The notes beneath the pieces were generated by a model. It searched no databases, was not told the origin of the DNA, and saw only the letters and a program-made list of their open reading frames with translations. A DNA stretch of 8,206 bases. It comes from a bacterium (GTDB lineage Bacteria > Krumholzibacteriota > Krumholzibacteriia > Krumholzibacteriales > WJIX01). The translations under genes were made by a program, and so were the position numbers. The DNA is taken from contig JAGHBT010000303.1 in the NCBI GenBank assembly GCA_021160845.1, positions 1 to 8,206 on the forward strand, read 5' to 3'. Of this stretch, positions 1 through 7,108 are shown piece by piece; within the stretch, counting starts at the first letter, position 1; each line of letters begins with the position of its first letter.

Positions 1-63
1 AAACTTGTTGAAGATAGAATCTCCGTTGCCCGTGAATGGTCCAGAGTGATGGCGGAATATTGA
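1..63 (+). CDS. Possible C-terminal end of an unidentified gene (partial, weak)
   Basis: Reading from base 1 in frame 1 gives 20 codons ending in TGA at 61-63 (C-terminus ...REWSRVMAEY). The composition is plausible for the amphipathic C-terminal helix of a real protein, and the end would be convergent with the uvrA stop at 74, leaving only 10 bases between them. The evidence is thin. Frame 2 is also open until a TGA at 47-49, and all three minus-strand frames are open over this short stretch, although none of those has an ATG, GTG or TTG start that would make a gene downstream of uvrA. I do not recognise the family. The stretch could equally be non-coding. No hairpin plus T-run terminator is visible for either direction. 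Confidence 0.25.
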   Translation, partial: KLVEDRISVAREWSRVMAEY

Positions 64-73
64 TTTTTCGGAT

Positions 74-3000
74 CTATTCTTTCGATTTGAGTTTTCGTTC
101 CCTGAATGCTTGCCCTGTCCATGAATGTTCGCATGCCGTGACTTTTTTGATATTTCCGCAAACAACAACTTCGCCACCGCCTTCGCCTCCTTCTGGGCCA
201 AGGTCTATTACCCAGTCGGCGTTTTCAATTACATCCAGGTTGTGCTCGACAACTAAAATGGTGTGTCCATTGCCCGCTAGCTCGCCTAATATTCTAACGA
301 GTTTTTCCACATCCTGGAAATGAAGTCCTGTCGTTGGTTCATCAAAAATGTACAGGTTCTTTTTTTCACCTTTATTGCTCTCCTTTTTAGCGGATTTTAT
401 TAACTCCGTTGCGAGTTTCAGCCGCTGAGCCTCTCCCCCGGACAATGTGTTCGAGGGCTGTCCCAGCGTGAGATAACCGAGCCCGACCGAGCAAAGGAGA
501 TCAAGAGAAAATCTTAGTTTTGAGTCATCGCCAAAGAGTTCGTTAGCCTCCTTTATTGTGCTCCCTAGAACCTGAAATATGTTTTTCCCCTTGTAGAGAA
601 TTTCCAGAGCCTTTTTGTTGTAGCGTGCTCCGCCGCATTCTTCACACGTTACCCAGACATCGGCCAAAAATCCCATCTCCACCTTTTGATATCCCATCCC
701 TCGACAGGTTTCACACCGCCCGCCTTTGGAATTAAATGAAAAGTATCCCTTTTTAAGGTCCATCCTTTTTGCTTGTTCTGTTTCTGAAAAGATTTTTCTT
801 ATCCTTTCGAAAACACCACAATAAGTAGCGGGATTACTGAGCGGAGTCCTCCCGATTGGAGTGTGGTCAATACCTGTTATCTTTTCAAATTTGTCCAGGC
901 CGTGAATTTCTTTACAGTTAACCGGTCTGTTCCTGTTGAATGAATCCGCGAGCACATCAAACACTAAACTTGATTTCCCGCTTCCGGAAACACCAGTTAC
1001 CGCGACAATCCCCCCCCTTGGAATATCAACATCAATATTTTTAAGATTGTTAGCAAAAGCCCCTTTTATCTTTATGCCATCTTGTAAATCACATTTTCCG
1101 GTTTGTTTGTTTACATATTTTTTCCCCGAAAGATATTGTCCCGTCAAGGATCGTTTGTTTTTTTCAATCGCGGCCGCGTTTCCTTTCGCGACAATTTCTC
1201 CACCCAGAGATCCTGCCCCCGGTCCCATATCGATAATGTAATCTGCCGAGCGGATGACCTTCTCGTCGTGTTCAACAACCAGAACTGTATTCCCCTCGTC
1301 ACGGAGATCCTTTAAAACACCTATAAGTTTCTTCGTGTCGCGATCGTGCAGCCCCACCGTTGGTTCGTCCAGAACATAAGTAACCCCACAAAGCTTGTTT
1401 CCAAGCTGTGAGGCAAGAAGTATCCGCTGCAGTTCACCCCCTGAAAGTGAGGAAGTTCTTCTCTGTAGGCTTAAATACCCAAGGCCTACTTCGCAAATAA
1501 CCTTAATTCTTTCCTTAATTTCTCTTCTAATTTCTTCAGTGATAAAAAGATCTTTTTCCGTGACATGGTATTTTGCCGGATTTTCCTGAAGGTCCTTTAA
1601 GAAGGCGAGAGTTTCTTCAGCGGTCATAGCGCAGAAATCAGCGATATTCAGTCCGGCGAATCCAACCTCTAGAACCTCCGGGTTCAGCCGGTTGCCGTGG
1701 CACGCGGGGCAAGGAATTTCTTTCATTAAAGACAGCATATTTTCGCCACGGTGATCCGCGTGCACCCGCCGATATTCCTCCTCTATGTATCCACAGAATC
1801 CGAGCCAGGGGGTATCCCAAATATGTTCTCCCTTACGTCCTTTCCTGTTGAATTTCCAGGTAACATTCCAACTGATGTTACCCGTTCCGTACATTGCTAT
1901 TTCACGTGCTTTCGGGGAAAGCTCGTTGTATGGAATGGAAAAATCTATTCCCTTTTGCATGCCCACCTCACGTAGAATTGATAAATACTGGCCTCCGCGT
2001 TCACCGTAGAATCTTCCGGTTTTACTTCCATCCAGGGCGCCGTCTAAAAGTGACAGGTCCGGATGCGATATGATTACTTCAGGCGAACAAACGGTTTTCA
2101 CACCAAGCCCCCTGCATTTCGTGCAAGAACCCTGATGATGATTAAACGAAAACATCCTGGCTGAAAATTTTGTTTTTTCCCCGTTTAATACGCCTGCCCT
2201 TGAATAAAGCAGCCGGTAGAAATCCATAATCCCGGTGAGTGTGGCTATGGTTGATCGGGGATTATCTTTGCTTCTTTTTTGCCCGATCGCGATTACCGGG
2301 TTTATACCTGCAGTTTGTTCTACCTGGGGCTTTGGAAGTTTCTTTAAGTATCTTCTGGCATATGTAGAAAGCGATTCAGAAAATCTTCTCCGGCCCTCCG
2401 CGTACACTGTATCAAAAGCGAGCGATGATTTTCCGCTTCCCGACAAACCTGTTACAACAGTCAATTTACCGTGTGGAATTTCAACGTCGATCGATTTTAA
2501 ATTGTGAGTGCGGACACCGTGAAGCTCTATACTTTTCTTTGGTGCAGGGGTTTTCTTTTTTTGGCGTATTTTCTCCGACCATGGGCTTTTATAAATTAAT
2601 TCCTTGAGGGCCATGCCTGTCAGGGAATTTTTAGCTTCAACGGCTTCTTTTGGAGTTCCCATAAAGACAACTTGTCCGCCCTTTTCTCCGCTTCCCGGGC
2701 CAAGATCCACCATCCAGTCAGTGGTTTTTATAAAGTCCAAGTTGTGCTCGACTGCAAGAACGGTATTTCCCCCGTCGATAAGTTTTTCGATCGCTTTAAG
2801 CAAAACAACAATATCGGCCATATGAAGGCCTATAGTCGGCTCTCTGAAAATATAGAGGGTTTTCCCAGTCGCGGGTCTTGCTAATTGAGAGGCGAGTTTT
2901 ACACGTTGCGCTTCTCCTCCTGAGAGGGTAGTGGAAGGCTGTCCCAAAGCAAGATACCCGAGGCCGACTTCTATAAGCGCGTTCAAATAACGCGTGATTT

Positions 3001-5011
3001 TTGAGTCATCTTTGAAGAATTCAGAAGCTTCTTCTATCGACATTTCCAGAACATCGTGGATATTTTTGCCCCGATACAAGACTTCAAGTGTTCTTTCGTT
3101 GAATCGCTTTCCCGCGCACTCCTCACACATGATGGAAATGTCCTCTAGAAAGTGCATTCCAATCTGTTGCACCCCGGCGCCTTTACATTCCTCACATCGT
3201 CCTCCTTTTACGTTAAACGAAAACCTCCCTTTGTCCCATCCCCGTTCTTTTGCTTTCCTCTGATTTGAAAATAGATCTCTGATCCGATCGAAGAGCTTGG
3301 TATAGGTTGCCGGATTACTGCGCGGTGTGCGACCGATTGGCGCCTGATCAATTTCTATTACTTTATCGATTTGTTCGAGACCTTCGATATGTCTGTATTC
3401 ACATGAGTTGTCGTCCGTCGGCTCACTCTTTTCTTTAAACGCTTCTATGAGTGTATTTATAAGCGTGGATTTACCAGCTCCGGAAACCCCCGTAATAACA
3501 TTGAACGCGCCAATCTTAAAGCGAACATCTATCTCTTTTAAATTGAACCTGCTTGCTCCGAATATTCTAATTTCACCAGTTCCTGCGCGGTGTTTTTCCG
3601 GAAACGCGATTCCTTTTTCCCCTAGCAGGTACATTAGTGTTTCACTTTTACCGGGGGGTTTTTCCAAAATATCTTCCGGCGCCGCGCTGAACAGTATTTC
3701 CCCTCCGAGTTTCCCCGCGCCGGGTCCTATATCCACTATCCAGTCGGCGTTTCTCATCGTTTCTTCGTCATGTTCTACAATAATAACGCTGTTTCCGTTG
3801 TCCCTGAGTTTCTTTAGAGTTTCGAGGAGCCGTTGATTGACCCTTGGGTGCAACCCGATCGATGGTTCGTCTAATACATATAATACCCCCTGCAATTTAC
3901 TTCCCACCTGAGTAGCGAGGCGTATTCTCTGCGCTTCGCCCGCGGACAAGGTTGTGGATTGGCGCTCACAAGCAAGGTATCCGAGACCCAGATCGCGAAG
4001 GAGTTTTGTTCTTTTGAGTATTTGTTCTACTATCGGTTCGCCAATCGGGTTATTTCTTTCGCTGAATTTGTGCTGTTTAAAAAACCCGTACAACTCATCG
4101 AGCGGCATTGCCAACATCGCCGCTATGTTTATGCCAAAGCAGGTAACCTTAAGGGCTTTTTTGTTAAGGCGCAGGCCGTTGCAGCTGCTACATTTAACAG
4201 AACGTGCGAACCTTAGAATGTTTTTATTTCTGCTCCTCTTCAGAATAATTTCCATAACGGGAATAATCCCTTTATAATATCCTTCTTCACGCGGTTTGGC
4301 GGTGATACCGCTCCATTTAAGCCTCGATTTCAAGGTGTGTTTTCCATAGGGGATTTTGATTTTTCCCGATCCGTAAAGCACTATGTCACGTTGCTCAGAG
4401 GTCAGATCTTTCCACGGAATATCAATATTAAATCCATGTGCCCGGCACACTTGATTTAAAACCTCCGGAGTAACTTGCGAATACACAAGATATCCGTTTG
4501 GAGTTGTTAGTGTAAAAGCGCCCTCACGGATGCTTTTGCGTTCGTCTGATATGAGAAGCTTGGGTAAAATCCTATCTTCAACACCCAGGCCTTTACATGT
4601 TTTGCATGCTCCCTTTTCAGAGTTGAAAGAAAAGAAGCTTGAATTTGTTCCGGGTTTGCAATCTCCAAGCCGGGCAAAGAGAAGCCTTAGGTAATCGTTT
4701 ATCTCCGACATGGTTCCAACCGTTGAGCGGGGATTTCTGATAACGGTTTTCTGATCGACAGAAAGTGCTGGGGATAACCCATCAATTTTTTCAAACGCCG
4801 GGCGGCCGAGTTTGCCAAGGAACTGCCTCGCGTAAGAGGAAAGAGAACTCAAAAACCGTCTCTCCCCTTCGCGGTAGATTGTATCAAATGCCAGGGATGA
4901 TTTTCCGCTGCCGGACACGCCGGTAACAACTACAAGCGAATCACGGGGAATTTCCAGATCAACTGATTTGAGGTTATGCTCGCCGGCTTTTTTAATAACT
5001 ATCTTTTTCAT
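74..5011 (-). CDS. uvrA: Tandem-duplicated UvrA-like ABC ATPase lacking UvrB-binding domains
   Basis: This 1645-residue protein is two UvrA halves end to end; ordinary UvrA has about 940 residues. The family binds damaged DNA in the cytoplasm using ATP. Half 1 (1-805): Walker A 31-38, Cys pairs 136/139 and 274/277 flanking the insertion domain, signature LSAGE 355-359, Walker B VLDEP 379-383, H-loop His414; then Walker A 508-515, zinc cysteines 606/609/629/632, LSGGE 696-700, IFREP 721-725, His756. A basic linker spans about 806-828. Half 2: Walker A 855-862, Cys 963/966 and 1101/1104, LSGGE 1189-1193, VLDEP 1213-1217, His1248; then Walker A 1340-1347, Cys 1433/1436/1456/1459, LSGGE 1523-1527, IFDEP 1555-1559, His1590. 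In each half the segment after the RLLxxR helix jumps straight to the FSFN...CxxC segment, so the roughly 115-residue UvrB-binding domain and its own CxxC are missing. Odd residues are Ala357 in signature 1 and Arg723 replacing the Walker B Asp. Tandem UvrA is known from Chlamydia, and UvrB-domain-less paralogues from Deinococcus (UvrA2) and Streptomyces (DrrC). The symbol marks the family only; classical excision repair is doubtful. Confidence 0.95.
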   Translation of the reverse strand: MKKIVIKKAGEHNLKSVDLEIPRDSLVVVTGVSGSGKSSLAFDTIYREGERRFLSSLSSYARQFLGKLGRPAFEKIDGLSPALSVDQKTVIRNPRSTVGTMSEINDYLRLLFARLGDCKPGTNSSFFSFNSEKGACKTCKGLGVEDRILPKLLISDERKSIREGAFTLTTPNGYLVYSQVTPEVLNQVCRAHGFNIDIPWKDLTSEQRDIVLYGSGKIKIPYGKHTLKSRLKWSGITAKPREEGYYKGIIPVMEIILKRSRNKNILRFARSVKCSSCNGLRLNKKALKVTCFGINIAAMLAMPLDELYGFFKQHKFSERNNPIGEPIVEQILKRTKLLRDLGLGYLACERQSTTLSAGEAQRIRLATQVGSKLQGVLYVLDEPSIGLHPRVNQRLLETLKKLRDNGNSVIIVEHDEETMRNADWIVDIGPGAGKLGGEILFSAAPEDILEKPPGKSETLMYLLGEKGIAFPEKHRAGTGEIRIFGASRFNLKEIDVRFKIGAFNVITGVSGAGKSTLINTLIEAFKEKSEPTDDNSCEYRHIEGLEQIDKVIEIDQAPIGRTPRSNPATYTKLFDRIRDLFSNQRKAKERGWDKGRFSFNVKGGRCEECKGAGVQQIGMHFLEDISIMCEECAGKRFNERTLEVLYRGKNIHDVLEMSIEEASEFFKDDSKITRYLNALIEVGLGYLALGQPSTTLSGGEAQRVKLASQLARPATGKTLYIFREPTIGLHMADIVVLLKAIEKLIDGGNTVLAVEHNLDFIKTTDWMVDLGPGSGEKGGQVVFMGTPKEAVEAKNSLTGMALKELIYKSPWSEKIRQKKKTPAPKKSIELHGVRTHNLKSIDVEIPHGKLTVVTGLSGSGKSSLAFDTVYAEGRRRFSESLSTYARRYLKKLPKPQVEQTAGINPVIAIGQKRSKDNPRSTIATLTGIMDFYRLLYSRAGVLNGEKTKFSARMFSFNHHQGSCTKCRGLGVKTVCSPEVIISHPDLSLLDGALDGSKTGRFYGERGGQYLSILREVGMQKGIDFSIPYNELSPKAREIAMYGTGNISWNVTWKFNRKGRKGEHIWDTPWLGFCGYIEEEYRRVHADHRGENMLSLMKEIPCPACHGNRLNPEVLEVGFAGLNIADFCAMTAEETLAFLKDLQENPAKYHVTEKDLFITEEIRREIKERIKVICEVGLGYLSLQRRTSSLSGGELQRILLASQLGNKLCGVTYVLDEPTVGLHDRDTKKLIGVLKDLRDEGNTVLVVEHDEKVIRSADYIIDMGPGAGSLGGEIVAKGNAAAIEKNKRSLTGQYLSGKKYVNKQTGKCDLQDGIKIKGAFANNLKNIDVDIPRGGIVAVTGVSGSGKSSLVFDVLADSFNRNRPVNCKEIHGLDKFEKITGIDHTPIGRTPLSNPATYCGVFERIRKIFSETEQAKRMDLKKGYFSFNSKGGRCETCRGMGYQKVEMGFLADVWVTCEECGGARYNKKALEILYKGKNIFQVLGSTIKEANELFGDDSKLRFSLDLLCSVGLGYLTLGQPSNTLSGGEAQRLKLATELIKSAKKESNKGEKKNLYIFDEPTTGLHFQDVEKLVRILGELAGNGHTILVVEHNLDVIENADWVIDLGPEGGEGGGEVVVCGNIKKVTACEHSWTGQAFRERKLKSKE
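77..2530 (-). repeat. UvrA unit 2 (C-terminal half, residues 828-1645)
   Basis: This is the second homologous unit. All four ATPase motif sets read as canonical (GLSGSGKS and GVSGSGKS, two LSGGE signatures, VLDEP and IFDEP, both VEH H-loops), and the zinc cysteine pairs are complete. Between the final signature and Walker B (1528-1554) is a longer lysine-rich loop (KSAKKESNKGEKK) than the equivalent loop in unit 1. Like unit 1, it lacks the UvrB-binding domain. Confidence 0.9.
2597..5011 (-). repeat. UvrA unit 1 (N-terminal half, residues 1-805)
   Basis: This is the first of two homologous units inside the tandem UvrA gene. It begins EHNLKSVDLEIPR and matches unit 2 (THNLKSIDVEIPH) motif for motif: Walker A, Cys pairs, insertion domain, signature, Walker B, then a second NBD with its own zinc cysteines. 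The relationship is clear at protein level but strongly diverged, pointing to an old duplication or fusion rather than a recent one. Unit 1 carries the two degenerate ATPase residues (Ala357 and Arg723); unit 2 has canonical motifs throughout. Confidence 0.9.
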
Positions 5012-5019
5012 TAAATTTG

Positions 5020-5025
5020 CTTCCC
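5020..5025 (-). promoter_or_regulatory. Weak ribosome binding site of the tandem uvrA
   Basis: On the minus strand GGGAAG lies 8 bases before the ATG at 5009-5011. It is an imperfect but well-spaced Shine-Dalgarno. The start is mainly supported by homology: the next residues (MKKIVIKKAGEHNLKSVDLE) match the normal UvrA N-terminus, so no extension is needed. No promoter-like pair or terminator is visible in the 41-base gap to the upstream peptidase gene, which fits co-transcription. Confidence 0.45.
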
Positions 5026-5052
5026 GGCCAATCCGAAAAAGGCAGTTTTATA

Positions 5053-7011
5053 TCATCGCAGCATCAGCATTTTTTTTGAGGCGATATTATTACCAGCGAG
5101 GATCCTGTAAAAATACATACCCGACGATACAACTTGGCCATGGTTATTGGTTCCGTTCCATGTTACCCAGTGAGGGCCGGGGCTGTATTCACGGTTTGTC
5201 AGTGTTGATATGAGTTTCCCCTCTACATTATATACTTGGAGAGTAACGAAACTTCTTTCCGGTACGCAGAATGGTATCCTGGTGTTTAGATTAAAAGAAT
5301 TTGGATAGTTTTGAAGAAGTTGAAATCCTGTATAAGTTGGATATTCGACCTTGCACAATATCCACTCATCAGGATCAAGACTTATACCTGTAGGTTCTCC
5401 GTTAACGGTGAGTGAAAAATGTTGAACTGCAAGGCTGTTCTGCACAACTAGAGTTGTGTCGCCAAAAGCGGTTTCAACAGCTACATCTATAGGCATAGTG
5501 AAAATATGGTTGGTTTGTGTCTGCTCGATTGTAAGTTCGATATTCCAAGAGCCGCCATTGTTATTGGTAGTCCATTGGTAAATGTAGTTGGGGTAGTACT
5601 CTTCGTATATCCACTGCTGGAAGAAAGCGTCGAGTTGCATACCGGAGACATCTTCGCAGACATCCCTGAACTGCTCGGTCGTAATAGTGCCGTACCGGTA
5701 GCGTGTATCGTCGTGATATGAGTGAAGGATATCAAAGAAGATAGAATCACCCACAACGTGCCGGAGCATGTGCAATACCCATGAAGCCTTGTCATAAGTG
5801 AGATGAACATCGAAGATACGGTTGTAATCACTGTCATCGGGCACATAGACTGTTCCCTCTCCAAAGTATTTCGATTTAAGCATTTCATGGTGGTACATTT
5901 CTTTTCCGTATGTAAACTCCGTCCATAGTGCTTCGGAGTAAACGGCGAATCCTTCATTCATCCATATATTATGAAAATCGTTACATGTAATCATATCACC
6001 CCACCACTGGTGGGCAAGTTCGTGTACAATCAAGTATTCGCCGCAGTTACCCAGGCTGGTGATGGTCTGGTGTTCCATTCCGCCGCTCCACATGAATTCG
6101 GCGTGTCCGTACTTTTCATCGAGAAAGGGATATTCGCCGTAGAGTTCTGAGAAAAGCTCAATCGCCGGAACTGTCTTCGCGTAGTAGTCCTGGATGTAGT
6201 CGTAGTGGTCGGGAAAGACGTAGTATTGCACCTCCATCGAATCGGTGGAGGAGTAGTGGTACCAGTCGGAAAAGGTTTTGTATGGATGTATCGCAACGGA
6301 TACCAGATATGTGGCGATAGGGTATTTTTCGTGCCACCAGTAAGTATCGGTGGATCCGTCGCTGCTCATGTTTCTGAGTGTACCGTTGGAAGCAACTATC
6401 AACCCTGTAGGGACTGTTACGCGTATATCAACAGAGTCGGGTTTATCGGATGGAATATCCTTGCACGGCCACCAGCTTCGGGCGCCGAAGGGTTCGCTGA
6501 AGCTCCAAATCATATCGTTGCCGTCGTGCTTGTCGAAGTTGAATGCTTCGAAAGAAGGGTTGGGGGTGCCGCTGTACTCAATTATGTCCGTAAATGATTC
6601 TCCCAGATTGTAAATCCGGTCGAGCGTGACCGTTATCATATCGTTTGAATGTGTGTAAACGAGAGTTCCGGCCGTCCCGTTGATCTGGCTTACCGTCATG
6701 TTATCGAGCAGGTTTATCTCGGCCTGAGATAGTGACGCGGACAAAACCTCGGCTACCATAGTAATCGTACCCGAAACTGTTTCCGTTGTGGGGTCGATGT
6801 CTATGTCTATGTCGTAATATGTTACATCGTAATCGGATTGATTCTGTGTTTGTTCGACGGTAGCTGCCTGAAGGCCGGAGAAGCGTTCAGCCTTGGCTCT
6901 GGCCAGCTTTTGGTGGAGCTGCCGGCGAGGCATCTCCTGTGCTAGCAGAATACAGGGAATGATTATTACAGAGATTGTTACAACGATTAATCGAATTTTG
7001 TGCAAAAGCAT
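5053..7011 (-). CDS. Secreted M1-family zinc aminopeptidase with T9SS-type sorting tail
   Basis: This 652-residue protein is a gluzincin metallopeptidase expected to remove N-terminal residues from peptides outside the cytoplasm. A signal peptide covers about 1-24 (basic LLHKIR, hydrophobic core, LLA then Gln25). It is not a lipobox, because Pro precedes Cys20. An N-terminal beta domain follows (about 60-250; YDIDIDIDP and ARSWWPCKD are typical). The catalytic domain has GGMEHQ at 310-315 (the exopeptidase motif, His where GxMEN has Asn), HELAH at 330-334, and the third zinc ligand Glu353 in NEGFA exactly 18 residues later. Tyr406 in YDKASWVLHMLR is the probable catalytic Tyr. After about residue 480 comes a beta-rich region, then a FlgD-like/type IX sorting domain at 560-652 ending KKMLMLR. 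Its entry reads NSFNL where NPFNP is usual. The large C-terminal helical domain of PepN-type M1 enzymes is missing. The start is ATG 7009-7011, though an in-frame TTG two codons later is better spaced from the GAGGGG. It lies upstream of the tandem uvrA, probably in one operon. Confidence 0.93.
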   Translation of the reverse strand: MLLHKIRLIVVTISVIIIPCILLAQEMPRRQLHQKLARAKAERFSGLQAATVEQTQNQSDYDVTYYDIDIDIDPTTETVSGTITMVAEVLSASLSQAEINLLDNMTVSQINGTAGTLVYTHSNDMITVTLDRIYNLGESFTDIIEYSGTPNPSFEAFNFDKHDGNDMIWSFSEPFGARSWWPCKDIPSDKPDSVDIRVTVPTGLIVASNGTLRNMSSDGSTDTYWWHEKYPIATYLVSVAIHPYKTFSDWYHYSSTDSMEVQYYVFPDHYDYIQDYYAKTVPAIELFSELYGEYPFLDEKYGHAEFMWSGGMEHQTITSLGNCGEYLIVHELAHQWWGDMITCNDFHNIWMNEGFAVYSEALWTEFTYGKEMYHHEMLKSKYFGEGTVYVPDDSDYNRIFDVHLTYDKASWVLHMLRHVVGDSIFFDILHSYHDDTRYRYGTITTEQFRDVCEDVSGMQLDAFFQQWIYEEYYPNYIYQWTTNNNGGSWNIELTIEQTQTNHIFTMPIDVAVETAFGDTTLVVQNSLAVQHFSLTVNGEPTGISLDPDEWILCKVEYPTYTGFQLLQNYPNSFNLNTRIPFCVPERSFVTLQVYNVEGKLISTLTNREYSPGPHWVTWNGTNNHGQVVSSGMYFYRILAGNNIASKKMLMLR

Positions 7012-7013
7012 AA

Positions 7014-7019
7014 CCCCTC
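7014..7019 (-). promoter_or_regulatory. Ribosome binding site of the M1 peptidase (start ambiguous)
   Basis: On the minus strand GAGGGG is followed by only two bases and then the ATG at 7009-7011, which is tight. The third codon is TTG (7003-7005), 8 bases from the GAGGGG and so at ideal distance. Initiation could be at either codon. The signal peptide stays intact both ways, losing only Met-Leu. Confidence 0.5.
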
Positions 7020-7089
7020 ACTATTTTTAGGCGACGGCAATCAAGCGGTGAGGAAAGCTCATCTGCCCCAATCATCATGAAATGCTATG

Positions 7090-7108
7090 TAATACGAAAA
7101 CTGTATTA
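7090..7108. promoter_or_regulatory. Inverted repeat over the leftward transcription start, candidate operator
   Basis: TAATAC (7090-7095) and GTATTA (7103-7108) are perfect inverted arms separated by 7 bases. The site directly abuts the predicted leftward -10 (7109-7114) and covers the expected transcription start near 7102. A dimeric repressor bound here would block the M1-uvrA transcript. A 6+6 AT-rich palindrome can arise by chance, so position is the main support. No known regulator is assigned. Confidence 0.35.

Noticed and set aside
3408..3836. 142-codon plus-strand frame opposite uvrA
   Set aside because: It lies wholly within the antisense of conserved ATPase motifs; its Ser/Pro-rich composition is typical of a shadow frame.
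5012..5052. Terminator between the M1 peptidase and uvrA
   Set aside because: No stem followed by a T-run on the minus strand is visible in the gap.
5487..5957. 156-codon alternative minus-strand frame inside the M1 gene
   Set aside because: It overlaps the zinc-site and catalytic region of the clearly real M1 frame and encodes no recognisable domain.
6797..6814. Triplicated ATGTCT-type hexamer
   Set aside because: It encodes the alternating IDIDID beta strand normal for M1 N-terminal domains; only three imperfect units.
6950..6957. Lipoprotein signal at Cys20 of the M1 peptidase
   Set aside because: The residues before the Cys are Ile-Ile-Pro, which does not fit a lipobox; cleavage at LLA/Q fits a type I signal peptide better.
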